Of a DNA stretch of 64,000 nucleotides, positions 39,729 to 48,585 are shown piece after piece. The notes beneath the pieces are model-generated. The model made no database searches. It had not been told where the DNA came from and saw only the letters and a program-made list of their open reading frames with translations. Each line of letters opens with the position of its first letter. Position 1 is the stretch's first letter. Source of the DNA: Hymenobacter mellowenesis (GTDB lineage Bacteria > Bacteroidota > Bacteroidia > Cytophagales > Hymenobacteraceae); assembly GCF_030581005.1 (NCBI RefSeq), contig NZ_JAUQSX010000003.1, forward strand, positions 310,001-374,000, written 5' to 3'. The position numbers and the translations under genes are program-made.

Positions 39729-39731
39729 CCC

Positions 39732-39822
39732 GTAGCGTGGACTCTGCGAGTCCGCGCCCTATTGAAAATCATAACGACTGCGAAATGCGCGGGAGGGCGC
39801 GGACTCGCAGAGTCCACGCTAC
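39732..39822. repeat. Family A hairpin element, copy A6 (short form)
   Basis: Arms GTAGCGTGGACTC / GAGTCCACGCTAC with internal hairpins, starting 3 nt after the PL22 stop. Confidence 0.92.
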
Positions 39823-39836
39823 AAGCCAATCCACTA

Positions 39837-40934
39837 ATGAACGCGACAATAAACGAGTCCTGCTACCGCAAAATCTTCCTCGCTCTCGTCCTCTGTGCCG
39901 TTTATCTCACCGCCCACGCCCAGGAAGACCGGGGGTTCAAAGTCTATAAATTCCCGGCCAACATGATACCCCGCATCGACGGCAAGGCCGACGACTGGGC
40001 CATGTTCCCGAAGGAGTACATCGTGGGCACCAACCAACTGCGCGACGACTCCGGCCACTATCCCAAACCCGATTCCACCAACCTCGACGTGAAGGTGCGC
40101 GTGGCCTGGGTGGCGGGTCTCAACCGGCTCTACTTCCTCTACGAAGCCTACGACAACTACTGGGATTTCAGCCTGCCGGGCTTGCACAACGACACCTTCG
40201 AAATCGTGGTGGACGGCGACCTTTCCGGCGGCCCGCTGACGGCCGAAATGCACCCCAACCAGGACCTGCCGCTGATGGAGCGCTACTTCGCCTTCCACGG
40301 CGTGCACGCGCAGAACTACCACATTTTCATGCCTGCCGAGGGCAAAGACTGGGCCCTGGCCTGGGGTGCGCAGCCCTGGATTAAAAAGCTGCCCTATTCC
40401 AACATCGCCTACAATTACGATTTCAAGCCCGGCCAACCCGGCAAGCTCACGGCCGAGTTCTGGATTACGCCCTTCGACTACGCCGGGACCGAAGGACCGG
40501 CCCGCGCCGTGGAATCGGTGCTGACGGAAGGCAAGAAAATCGGCCTCACCTGGGCCGTGATTGACTACGACGACGTGGTCGACGAAAGCAAAAAAGGCTT
40601 CTGGAATCTGTCGAAAAACCACAAGATGTACGGCAATTCCAGCCTGGGCACCGTCTTCACGCTGCTACCCCTGGCCGCGCAGTATCTGCCGAAACTGGCG
40701 GCCCAATGGTCGTTTCAGGTGACGGACATGGCCCACCGCCAGGTCACGTTCACCGACGAAAGCCGGGGCCCCATCAAGCGCTGGCACTGGGACTTTGGCG
40801 ACGGTAGCACATCCACGGAGCAAAGCCCCGTGCACCGCTATAAGGAGGCCGGCAAGTACATCGTGGTGCTGGATGTAGATGGTCCGGCCGGCAAGGCCCG
40901 CATGGCCAAGGTGTGGGACGTGGCGGTGAAGTAA
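39837..40934 (+). CDS. Exported CBM9-like sugar-binding protein with PKD domain
   Basis: 365 residues from ATG 39837; the longer frame only adds repeat A6. Signal peptide MNATINESCYRKIFLALVLCAVYLTAHAQ. Residues about 30-265 look like a CBM9-type domain: IPRIDGKADDWAMFP at the start, VAWVAGLNRLYFLYEAYDN in the middle, and ITPFDYAG further on. A PKD domain follows (VTFTDESRGPIKRWHWDFGD, then STSTEQSPVHRYKEAGKY). No catalytic motif is visible, so it probably binds polysaccharide at the cell surface. It closes the GH28-PL22 set. Confidence 0.7.
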   Translation: MNATINESCYRKIFLALVLCAVYLTAHAQEDRGFKVYKFPANMIPRIDGKADDWAMFPKEYIVGTNQLRDDSGHYPKPDSTNLDVKVRVAWVAGLNRLYFLYEAYDNYWDFSLPGLHNDTFEIVVDGDLSGGPLTAEMHPNQDLPLMERYFAFHGVHAQNYHIFMPAEGKDWALAWGAQPWIKKLPYSNIAYNYDFKPGQPGKLTAEFWITPFDYAGTEGPARAVESVLTEGKKIGLTWAVIDYDDVVDESKKGFWNLSKNHKMYGNSSLGTVFTLLPLAAQYLPKLAAQWSFQVTDMAHRQVTFTDESRGPIKRWHWDFGDGSTSTEQSPVHRYKEAGKYIVVLDVDGPAGKARMAKVWDVAVK

Positions 40935-41024
40935 TCGGGCCATCGTTAGGTAGCGCTACCTTGGCGCAGGGAAGCCCATAAATCGGTGCTATGTCGGCCA
41001 ATTATTAGCCCAATACAACCAACC

Positions 41025-41759
41025 ATGAAGCATTGCTGGCTCCTACTCCTCCTGTTGCTTTCCTCCGCTTGCTCGGGGCAAGAACGCACGTCGGCCAAGG
41101 CATTTCCCGCCATTGCCCTTACCAACCGGATAGAATTTGCCGACCCCCGCTTCGACCAGCCGCGGTTTAGCTGTGGATTCTTGCTGGTGCATAATCGGGA
41201 CACCTTCGCCGTTACGGCCCGGCACCTGCTGAAAATCATCAAGACCAAAGAAATGACGCGCCTCTCCCTGGGCAACAGCATCAAATCCTGGTCGCTTTTT
41301 TCGTTGCCGAACAAAGACAAACGAGTAACTACCGGACAGTTACTGAATGAGGATACTTCGATGTCGTTGGACGATAAAGCCACCTACAACGAAGACTGGC
41401 TGGTGTTCTCGGTGCGCTCCAATGGCACCGCGGTGAAGCCCCTGGCTTTCCGCACCACGCCCCTGCAACCGGGCGAGAAGCTGTACGTGGTGGGCTGGAC
41501 CCGCCACATGGAAGAGGGCCCGCAGCGGGTGTATGAGTTCGAGTACTACAAAACGGTTGACCACCGCATGCTGCTGAAGGACGTCATTGTGCCCGAACAG
41601 TTTGGCGGGCTAAGCGGGGCTCCGCTGGTGGACGAGCAAGGACAATTTGTTGGGATTGTATCCAATGGAACCATAGACCCGGTTTCGAAGCAGAAATACT
41701 TCTCCCCCTGCCCCGTAGATGGCCTCTGCGCCTTCATCGAGAAGTATCAGAAGAAATAA
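41025..41759 (+). CDS. Trypsin-like serine protease lipoprotein
   Basis: 244 residues from ATG 41025. MKHCWLLLLLLLSSAC is a lipoprotein signal with lipobox SSAC. A trypsin-like triad is visible: His in FAVTARHLL, Asp in NEDWLVFSV, and Ser in GGLSGAPLVDEQGQFVGIVS. The protein is short for a DegP-type protease and has no PDZ domain. It would act in the periplasm or on the outer membrane. It has its own upstream gap containing the palindrome GGTAGCGCTACC (40949-40960), so it may be a separate transcription unit unrelated to sugar use. Confidence 0.8.
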   Translation: MKHCWLLLLLLLSSACSGQERTSAKAFPAIALTNRIEFADPRFDQPRFSCGFLLVHNRDTFAVTARHLLKIIKTKEMTRLSLGNSIKSWSLFSLPNKDKRVTTGQLLNEDTSMSLDDKATYNEDWLVFSVRSNGTAVKPLAFRTTPLQPGEKLYVVGWTRHMEEGPQRVYEFEYYKTVDHRMLLKDVIVPEQFGGLSGAPLVDEQGQFVGIVSNGTIDPVSKQKYFSPCPVDGLCAFIEKYQKK

Positions 41760-41829
41760 GCGGCTGCTTCCACAACCGTGCATTCTTTCGGCCTATGGCA
41801 CAAGGCGGTAATAACAAGCGGTGAAATAG

Positions 41830-42513
41830 CTAGCGTGCCATAATAGCCAGCACGGGCGCCACCAACAGCCGGGAGCCAGCGGCATCGAGATGCAAGCCGT
41901 CAGCAGTCATGGTGTTGATGTCCAGGCCCGGCGTTTGATAGCCGTTCACGAAGAGGGAGTGGGTGCGTTTCGCCACCTTTTGAAAGGCCGTGCTCATGGC
42001 GCGGACTCGCTCGTTGCCGCCCTGGTATTTGGGCAGGGCTTCGGCTTTTGTGCCGTAGGGCGGCGGGGAGATGATGATAATCCGGGCCTGGCGAATGGCG
42101 GGGTAGGGGCAGGTTTTAATCTTCTTGACGAGGGTTTCTAGGTTCGCTGGGACTTCTTTTTGGCGGTCGGCAAAAACGGCTTTGGCGTCGTTGGTGCCCA
42201 ACTCCAGCACCACGAAGTCGAACAGCCGGTCCTTGGTAAACTCGGCCGCTTTGCGCAGGTTTTCGTCGATAACCAGCAGCGAATTCAAGGTGCTGTCGCC
42301 GTTGTTCACGAACCCGATGGTGCGGCCCGATTTGCTGATATTGAAGACCTGCGCCTGGGGCAGGGCCAGCTCCAGCTGCTTGGGCCAGCTCTGGGGAAAC
42401 GTGCCGTTGCTGTCGCCCAGGGTAAAGATGTTGAGGGGCTTGTCCGACACCACCGGGGTTTGCGCGGGCAGCAGGGCCGGCAGGAGCAGCAGAAACAGGA
42501 GAAGCTTTTTCAT
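41830..42513 (-). CDS. Exported SGNH/GDSL hydrolase
   Basis: 227 residues with signal peptide MKKLLLFLLLLPALLPAQ. Block I is FTLGDSNGTFP with the catalytic Ser, the middle block VVLELGTNDAKA has the conserved Gly/Asn of the oxyanion hole, and ADGLHLDAAG near the C-terminus holds the Asp-x-x-His pair. Such enzymes are esterases, and in a pectin setting removal of acetyl or methyl esters is likely. It converges with the trypsin-like gene and lies downstream of the AT-rich orphan and GH105 on the same strand. Confidence 0.85.
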   Translation of the reverse strand: MKKLLLFLLLLPALLPAQTPVVSDKPLNIFTLGDSNGTFPQSWPKQLELALPQAQVFNISKSGRTIGFVNNGDSTLNSLLVIDENLRKAAEFTKDRLFDFVVLELGTNDAKAVFADRQKEVPANLETLVKKIKTCPYPAIRQARIIIISPPPYGTKAEALPKYQGGNERVRAMSTAFQKVAKRTHSLFVNGYQTPGLDINTMTADGLHLDAAGSRLLVAPVLAIMAR

Positions 42514-42540
42514 GTGGGGAGGTGCTGGCTTTGAGAGTAA

Positions 42541-43089
42541 TTAATCTTCCAATGCCAAGTCGTATTCTTTTGGAGAAGATGCACTGGTAACCAGCCGCCA
42601 ACCGAGCTTCAATTTCTCTTCTGCATCTGAGCCAACGTAAAACGTACCTATGCGTCGGGTGTGCTTCTTGATGATTTTAGTTAACCCTTGAAACAGGAGG
42701 CCGGAGTACGAGCTTCGGGTACCAATCTGCAAAGAACCAGCAATCAAGATACCTGGTGTCAATAAGCCGCTAGGCTTGAAAACTGCCATGGCTGGATTCT
42801 CATACTGGTCCACAGAATATGAGTAGCCCCCTTTCCTTAGCGTGATTTTCCGAACAATAATTTCATCACTAGGCGCTGCTAGTAAATAATCGGGCGAATG
42901 ATTCCAGTCTCCAATAGTGAGGTAGCCAAGTGATTTTACTTCTAGGAGAGAGGGAATCATCGGATTGTCAGGTGAAGGAAACATACCTGCTTCGTAGTAC
43001 GAAACAGTATAATTTGATTCGAAGGATTGAATCACCGACACAAGTTCATTAGGCGTGAGAAAGAAGTACAGTTGGTTAGCTAGTCTCAT
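42541..43089 (-). CDS. Hypothetical protein, AT-rich, no recognised domain
   Basis: 182 residues, no signal peptide or membrane helix. It starts MRLANQLYFFLTPNELVSVI and has several predicted strands (EVKSLGYLTIGDW, IGTRSSYSGLLFQGL). I do not recognise the family. Base composition is visibly more AT-rich than both neighbours, which are strongly GC-rich, suggesting recent acquisition. It lies 24 nt downstream of GH105 and 27 nt upstream of the SGNH gene, so it may be read with them although it looks unrelated. Confidence 0.6.
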   Translation of the reverse strand: MRLANQLYFFLTPNELVSVIQSFESNYTVSYYEAGMFPSPDNPMIPSLLEVKSLGYLTIGDWNHSPDYLLAAPSDEIIVRKITLRKGGYSYSVDQYENPAMAVFKPSGLLTPGILIAGSLQIGTRSSYSGLLFQGLTKIIKKHTRRIGTFYVGSDAEEKLKLGWRLVTSASSPKEYDLALED

Positions 43090-43113
43090 ATAGCCACAAT
43101 TTAGCTGGAAGGC

Positions 43114-44463
43114 CTACTTCACAATCTGCACGGAGCTGTCGTTGATGCCATACGGGTGCTGCTTGAGCAGTTGGGTGATTTCGGCGCCGGCCAGCAGCAC
43201 GGGGCCGTAGCCGTGGGCGGCGTACACGTTCACGGGGCGGTAGTAGTAGAAGGCGGGGTCGAAGCCCATGCCGGTGCCCACGCAGGTGCCTTCTACCTGG
43301 CCCTGGGCGTTGACTTTGGTGCTCACGGCGTTCCAGGCCAGCAGGGCCATGGGGCCGTAGGCCTGGGCATCGAGCCAACCCTGGTTCACGGCGTGGGCAA
43401 TGGCGTAGGCGTAGATGGCCGTGGCCGAGGTTTCGAGGTAGCTGTCGGGGCGGTCGAGGAGCTGGTGCCAGAAGCCGGAGCCGCTTTGCTGGGCGGCCAA
43501 GCCGCGGGCGTGGGCGCGGAGCAGCTCCAGCACGGCCGGGCGGCCGGGGTGGTCGGCGGGCAGCACGTCGAGTAACTCGACTTTGGTGAGGATGGCCCAG
43601 CCGTTGGCGCGGGCCCAGTGGAACTCGGGGTGCTCGGCCATGCCCTGCACCCAGCCGTGCAGGTAGAGGCCCTTTTGCCGGTCGAACATGCGCGGGGCAA
43701 ACTGCGTGATTTGCTTCACGGCCTCGTCGTAGTAGCGGGCCTCGCCGGTGAGCTTGCCCATCTGGGCCAGGGCCGGGATGCTCATAAACAGGTCGTCGAG
43801 CCAGAGGGTGTTGGGCTGGGGGCGGTTGCGGGCCAGGGTGCCATCGGGCAGGCGGAATTCCTTGGTCATGATGTAGTTGACGAAGTTGTCAATCATCGGC
43901 CGCAGGTTGGCTTTGGGGTCGAGGCGCTGGGTTTTTATCATGGCCGCGCAGATGGCGCCGGCATCGTCCAGCGCGTGGGGCTGCAGCACCGAGCGCACCG
44001 GCGTGGCCGCCTCGGGGTGCTGGGTTTGGTAGGCCTGGAAATAGGGCACCAGCTCGCCCAGAAAGGTGAGGCGGCTGCGGGTGTAGGCGGCGAATTTGGG
44101 GTCGCCGGTGGTTTCGGAGGCGCGCAGCATGCCGGCGTAGGTCACGCCCCACTCGTAGCTGCTGAGGCGGAAGTCGCCGGGCTTGATAATGGCGTCGGGG
44201 TTGAATTTGCGGCGGTCGGTGATGGCCGCGTTGGTCTTTTTATCGACCAGCTCGGCGGGCGTGGCGGCGTTGAGGTAGGCGTACACGCGGTCGAGCACCT
44301 GCTTCACGTCTTCGGCTTTGGTCTGGCCGTAGGGCACGGGGTAGTCGGGCTTGAGCAGGTGCAGCGGGGTGGTGGTGTCGTTGGTTTTTACCTGGGCGTG
44401 GGCGGGCGCGGCGGCCAGCAGCAGGAGCAGGGCCGGGAGGTGGGTTTTGGTCAGGAAGCGCAT
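43114..44463 (-). CDS. Exported unsaturated rhamnogalacturonyl/glucuronyl hydrolase (GH105)
   Basis: 449 residues from ATG 44463 with signal peptide MRFLTKTHLPALLLLLAAAPAHAQ. The (alpha/alpha)6 barrel shows the GH105 features PNTLWLDDLFMSIPALAQMG, with the catalytic Asp region, and EFHWARANGWAILTKVELLD, followed by SGSGFWHQLLDRPDSYLETS. GH105 enzymes hydrate the double bond left by pectin lyases and release the unsaturated uronate from oligosaccharides. This links lyase products to the KduI/KduD route. Transcribed with the AT-rich orphan and SGNH genes downstream. Confidence 0.92.
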   Translation of the reverse strand: MRFLTKTHLPALLLLLAAAPAHAQVKTNDTTTPLHLLKPDYPVPYGQTKAEDVKQVLDRVYAYLNAATPAELVDKKTNAAITDRRKFNPDAIIKPGDFRLSSYEWGVTYAGMLRASETTGDPKFAAYTRSRLTFLGELVPYFQAYQTQHPEAATPVRSVLQPHALDDAGAICAAMIKTQRLDPKANLRPMIDNFVNYIMTKEFRLPDGTLARNRPQPNTLWLDDLFMSIPALAQMGKLTGEARYYDEAVKQITQFAPRMFDRQKGLYLHGWVQGMAEHPEFHWARANGWAILTKVELLDVLPADHPGRPAVLELLRAHARGLAAQQSGSGFWHQLLDRPDSYLETSATAIYAYAIAHAVNQGWLDAQAYGPMALLAWNAVSTKVNAQGQVEGTCVGTGMGFDPAFYYYRPVNVYAAHGYGPVLLAGAEITQLLKQHPYGINDSSVQIVK

Positions 44464-44545
44464 GCAGGATGGGAATGGCGATGATTGAGCCAAGGTATAA
44501 GCCGGGTAAGGGCGGATTCTCCTGCGCTGTCCTGCTTCTTTCTGA

Positions 44546-44675
44546 CGTGGCGCCTCACCCCCGACCCCTCTCCCGAAGGAGAGGAGAGCCAGCCAATAAC
44601 CGACGAAAGCCTATAACCCAGTCCTGCCGTGGCTCCCTTCTCCTTCGGGAGAGGGGTCGGGGGTGAGGCGCCACG
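44546..44675. repeat. Family E hairpin element, copy E3
   Basis: Arms CGTGGCGCCTCACCCCCGAC and complement, with inner CCTCTCCcgaaGGAGAGG. It differs from E1 and E2 but both arms carry the same changes. Lies between the GH2-malectin gene end and the GH105 start; the rest of this 269-nt gap shows no gene. Confidence 0.93.
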
Positions 44676-44732
44676 CTGGGCCTAAAGTTTTCAGGCGGCA
44701 CGACAGCCATTCTCGCAGGTTACCCATTCCCT

Positions 44733-47537
44733 CTAAAAAACCTTCTTCACCTGAATGCCATTAAGAAACGCTTCGCCCATTCGGGCCTTAAAATCAATGA
44801 CAATGCCCTGCCCGTCGCGCACCGAAACCGGCACCTTGTAGCTCACGGCCTGCAGCGGCAGCAGGGCCGCCACGCTGCTCGGATTCGGCAACACGGCCAG
44901 CCCGTTCACCGAGACTGTGAAATCGCGGGTCTGTGCCGTCGGGGCTGCTGGCGTGCTGCCGCTGCCGGCTAGGTTGTAGGCCAGTTGCTCGGCTGGCGGG
45001 GCGGTTTCCAGCTCGGCAAAGTGCAGAGTTATTTCGTAGTCGCCGTCGGGCACATCAAGGCGAAACTGGTTCAGGCCCAAGCGTTGGGTTTCGTACACGG
45101 CGTCGTAGTCGGTGCCGAGAATGTTGCGGTCAGAGCCGTAGGGCAGGCGGTCGCCGGCCATTTTGTAGGGGTGGCCGCCCACGTAGCCCCAGCCGCCGGG
45201 GCGGTATTCCTGCTCGGGCACCCACACCTGATGCAGTTTTTCATCAGTGAAGAACCGCTCATCGCCGAGGCTCACGTTCAGTTCGGTGAAGGGCAGCTGG
45301 GCGGAACTCAGATTAGTCGGAATTAACTGGAATTCGATGTCGGCCAAATCCTCGATGGGCTGGCCGGCGGCCTGGGCGCGCAGTTGGTTCGGGCCCGGGC
45401 CGAAGGGCACCGAGAAGCGCGCCACGCCGAACGCGGCAGGCCGGGTGCCCAGGTCGCGGCCGTTGAGCAGCAGGCGCACGGCGGGCTGGTTGGTGTACAC
45501 GTCCACCGGCTGGCGGCAAAAGAGCGAATCGGGCCCGGCGGCCGGGCCGGCCCGCAAGGTCCAGGCGCGGGAGCCGATGCGTAGGAACGGCGTTTTGAGC
45601 AGGTGGGCCTGGTATAACAGGTAGGCGTCCTTGGGCCGACGGTCGCCCGTCAGCAGGCTTTTGTTGTTGACGTGGGGCACGGCTTCCTGCCGGGTTTCGG
45701 AGTTGAATTCGGCCAGGTTCCAGACTGCGCTGCCGGCCACGAAGGCCCGTTCCAGCATGGCGCGCAGGTAAAATTCGTGGTAACGGTTGGCGTACTCCGT
45801 GGTTTTGTCGAAGCGCCGGGGCTGCAAGGCGTGGAGCCGCTCGTCGGAGTCGGCGCCGTACTCCGTAACCAGCAGCGGCTGGCTGGGCAGTTCTTTATGA
45901 TGACGGTCGAGGAAGGCCGGAAAGCCCGAGAAGTCGCCCGAATACCAGCCCGCATACAAATTCCAGCCCAGCACCTGTGGAATGGTGAGCAGTCCCGCCT
46001 GCTGGTAGAGCCCAAAATCGCCGTGGCAGACCAGCATGGTGGCGCGGCCCGGGTCTTCGCGCCGGCTGAGGCTGTCGAGCCGCTGGGCCAGCGCCCGCAC
46101 ACGGCCCAGGTAGGCACGGCCGGCGTCGTTGTCACGCTTCAGGCCGGTGGGCAGGCGCAGCAGCACCTCGTTCATGTAGGCCCAGATGATGACGCTGGGG
46201 TGGTTGTAGCCCTGCCGTATCATCTCTGTTTGCATCGTCAGGCAATTTTGGAAGAAGGCGGGCGAATCGGTAATGGCGTTCACGACGGGGATTTCCACCG
46301 AGGCCAGAATGCCCAGCCGGTCGCAGGCGGCCAGCACGGCCGGGTCCTGCGGGTAGTGCGACACGCGGAGGAAATTGCCGCCCATTTGCTTGAGCAGCAA
46401 CACGTCGCGCTCAGCCAGCGCATCAGGCAGCGCGTTGCCCAGGCCGGGGAAATCCTGGTGGCGATTGGTGCCGATGAGCTTGAGATGCTGTCCGTTCAGA
46501 AAGAACCCTTCGTTCGCATCGAACCGGAACCAGCGCAGCCCCACGGGGCTGCTCACCTCATCGAGCGGCGCGCCGGTTTTGCCTTCCCGCACCGCCGTCA
46601 CCACGCGGTACAGGTACGGGTCGTCGGGCGTCCACAGGTGGGGCCGGGCCAGTTTCGGCAGCGCCTGCCGAAACGCCTGCTTCTGCCCGGGCTTCAAGGT
46701 TAGGCTGGTTTGCTGCCGGGCCACGGCAAGGCCGGCGCGGTCAAGCAGCTGCGAAATCACAGTTAGTTTGCGGTTGGTAGCGGATTCGTTAACCAGCGCG
46801 CCCGTCACCACCACGTCCGCTGCCTCGACCGATACGGCCGGTGTGCTCACGAAAACGCCTGCCGAGGCGTAGTTGTCAAGGTCGAAATGCACCGGCTCGG
46901 CTGCTACCAGATACACGTCGCGGTAGATGCCGCCGTAGAACGTAAAGTCGGCCGTGAGCGGCGGAATATCCGGGTTGTAGCGGTTGGTCAGCTTCACCAA
47001 GATTTCGGCCGTAGCCGGCTCGTTGCCGCTGAATTTCAGCCACTGGCTAATCGGAAAGCTGAAAGCTGCGTAGCCGCCCGCGTGCCGCCCGGCCAGCTGC
47101 CCGTTCACATACACCTCGGCCTCTTGGTTGGCTCCCTCAAACCGCAGAAACACGCGCCGCCGCTGCCAGTCGGCGGGCACGGCCAGCGCCTTGCGGTACC
47201 AGCCCACGCCGCGGTAGTAGCCGGGCTCGTCGTCGAGCACATCGGCGGCATTCCAGGTGTGAGGTAGGGATATTCGCTCCCAGCCCGCCGCCGTGGCCGA
47301 CGCCTGCGCGGCCGTCAGGCCCGCTTCGTCTTTCCGAAAAAGCCAGTTGGAATTAATGGATTGGGTAAGGCGCTGAGCCGTGGCCGGCACGGCCAGCAAT
47401 AGGAAGGCCAGAACAAGGTAGAGACGCGACACCTCGCGTCTCGGCGCCGGTGTCGCTTGAACATCGTTGTTCAACGCCGAAACGCGAAGTGGCGCGTCGC
47501 TACCAATGGTGTCTGTTTTGGCTATAATCTTCATCAT
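44733..47537 (-). CDS. Exported GH2 glycosidase with C-terminal malectin (CBM57-like) domain
   Basis: 934 residues from ATG 47537. The leader is MMKIIAKTDTIGS, then residues encoded by repeat D4, then the hydrophobic core LVLAFLLLAVPATAQ. No Met lies between the repeat and the core, so the repeat must be translated. The GH2 sugar-binding, Ig-like and TIM-barrel domains follow, with acid/base Glu457 in AYMNEVL and nucleophile Glu559 in LLVTEYGADS. The C-terminal 180 residues are malectin-like (GDYEITLHFAELE, GEAFLNGIQVKKVF). Likely activity is beta-galactosidase or beta-glucuronidase on pectic side chains. Confidence 0.9.
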   Translation of the reverse strand: MMKIIAKTDTIGSDAPLRVSALNNDVQATPAPRREVSRLYLVLAFLLLAVPATAQRLTQSINSNWLFRKDEAGLTAAQASATAAGWERISLPHTWNAADVLDDEPGYYRGVGWYRKALAVPADWQRRRVFLRFEGANQEAEVYVNGQLAGRHAGGYAAFSFPISQWLKFSGNEPATAEILVKLTNRYNPDIPPLTADFTFYGGIYRDVYLVAAEPVHFDLDNYASAGVFVSTPAVSVEAADVVVTGALVNESATNRKLTVISQLLDRAGLAVARQQTSLTLKPGQKQAFRQALPKLARPHLWTPDDPYLYRVVTAVREGKTGAPLDEVSSPVGLRWFRFDANEGFFLNGQHLKLIGTNRHQDFPGLGNALPDALAERDVLLLKQMGGNFLRVSHYPQDPAVLAACDRLGILASVEIPVVNAITDSPAFFQNCLTMQTEMIRQGYNHPSVIIWAYMNEVLLRLPTGLKRDNDAGRAYLGRVRALAQRLDSLSRREDPGRATMLVCHGDFGLYQQAGLLTIPQVLGWNLYAGWYSGDFSGFPAFLDRHHKELPSQPLLVTEYGADSDERLHALQPRRFDKTTEYANRYHEFYLRAMLERAFVAGSAVWNLAEFNSETRQEAVPHVNNKSLLTGDRRPKDAYLLYQAHLLKTPFLRIGSRAWTLRAGPAAGPDSLFCRQPVDVYTNQPAVRLLLNGRDLGTRPAAFGVARFSVPFGPGPNQLRAQAAGQPIEDLADIEFQLIPTNLSSAQLPFTELNVSLGDERFFTDEKLHQVWVPEQEYRPGGWGYVGGHPYKMAGDRLPYGSDRNILGTDYDAVYETQRLGLNQFRLDVPDGDYEITLHFAELETAPPAEQLAYNLAGSGSTPAAPTAQTRDFTVSVNGLAVLPNPSSVAALLPLQAVSYKVPVSVRDGQGIVIDFKARMGEAFLNGIQVKKVF
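47418..47513. repeat. Family D hairpin element, copy D4 (diverged arms), inside a signal peptide
   Basis: Arms GTAGAGACGCGACACCTCGC and AACGCGAAGTGGCGCGTCGC with a few mismatches, unlike D1 and D2. It is 96 bp (32 codons) and lies in frame in the GH2 leader. (The label D3 is not used; three family D copies were found.). Confidence 0.85.
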
Positions 47538-47598
47538 AGCGGCAACAATACGGCATGCAAGCTCAGCAGCCGCCCAGCCTCAGTCTCGGAGGGCCTTG

Positions 47599-48495
47599 CT
47601 ACGCGGCCTGCCGAAACGCCAAGGGCGTGGTGCCGGTGTGCAGCTTGAAAAACCGGTGGAAATAAGTGGCGTACTCGAAGCCGAGGCGGTCGGCGATGTC
47701 GGCCACGGGCCAGTCGGTGTGGTGCAGCAGCAATTTGGCTTCGGTGGTGAGGCGCTCGGCGATGTGAGCCGTGGTGGGCCGGCCCGTCACTTCCTTCACC
47801 GCCCGGTTCAGGCTGTTGACGTGCAGGGCCAGCCGGTCGGCAAAATCCTGCGCGTTTTTCAGCAGGGGCTCGTGGTACTGCCGCGTCACCGGAAACTGAA
47901 TGTCCAGCAGGCTCATAAACAGGTTAGTGACCCGTTCAGCCGCATTGGTGGCCACCGCCGGGTAGGAGCGGGCCGGCTGTAGCCGCGCGGCCTCGTGCAC
48001 CACCAGCGACAGCTGGTTGCGCAGCAAGTCGTCGCGGTGCTCGTAGTCGGAATCGAAATCCCGCCGCATGCGTGCAAATACCTCACTCAGGTAGCGCAGC
48101 TGCTCCTCATCGAGGTAATACACCGGGTTGCCATCGACGCGATAGAGCACCGAGTCCTTCAGGCTAACGCCGCGCATGGCCGAGTGCAGAAAAGGCTCCG
48201 TGAAGGCACAGATGTAGCCTTCCTGCTCGCCGGCGCCTCCTACCGGCTCCCACGAAAACGGTACCAGGCGGTTGGTGAATACTAGCGCGGGCCGGTCGAT
48301 GGCGTAGCTGCGGGTGGCGTAATGCAGCTCATTGGCCCCTTGCCGCACCAGCACGCACTTGAAAACGTCGCGCCGGTCGTAGTGCCCCATGCCGCAACTG
48401 GCTTCCTGCATGGTCAGCACGGTAATTTCGCCGCCAGCAGGCGAGGCCAGCGGCCAGATTTCCGGACGCGAAGCAGGAGCCGAAGTATTGGTCAT
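47599..48495 (-). CDS. AraC-family transcriptional regulator
   Basis: 298 residues. The C-terminal ~100 residues are an AraC-type double helix-turn-helix: NSLNRAVKEVTGRPTTAHIA for the first unit and WPVADIADRLGFEYATYFHR for the second, ending FKLHTGTTPLAFRQ. The N-terminal part is a cupin-like sensor (YDRRDVFKCVLVRQGANELHY). It lies downstream of the SDR gene on the same strand, an arrangement in which AraC proteins commonly control the neighbouring dehydrogenase. A role in pectin use is not indicated. Confidence 0.92.
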   Translation of the reverse strand: MTNTSAPASRPEIWPLASPAGGEITVLTMQEASCGMGHYDRRDVFKCVLVRQGANELHYATRSYAIDRPALVFTNRLVPFSWEPVGGAGEQEGYICAFTEPFLHSAMRGVSLKDSVLYRVDGNPVYYLDEEQLRYLSEVFARMRRDFDSDYEHRDDLLRNQLSLVVHEAARLQPARSYPAVATNAAERVTNLFMSLLDIQFPVTRQYHEPLLKNAQDFADRLALHVNSLNRAVKEVTGRPTTAHIAERLTTEAKLLLHHTDWPVADIADRLGFEYATYFHRFFKLHTGTTPLAFRQAA

Positions 48496-48585
48496 AACAG
48501 TGCGTGGCAGGACATTTTTCTTGAAAAGCGGAATTTCAGTGCGGAGGTTTTAAATCCAATCCAGCCCATTTAGTCAGGGAATAAG

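Noticed and set aside
40949..40960. GGTAGCGCTACC palindrome before the trypsin-like gene as an operator
   Set aside because: A single 12-nt palindrome without second copy or clear promoter is too weak to list as a site.
44490..44497. TACCTTGG before GH105 (minus strand) as a -7 promoter box
   Set aside because: It departs from TAnnTTTG and has no -33 partner at the usual distance.
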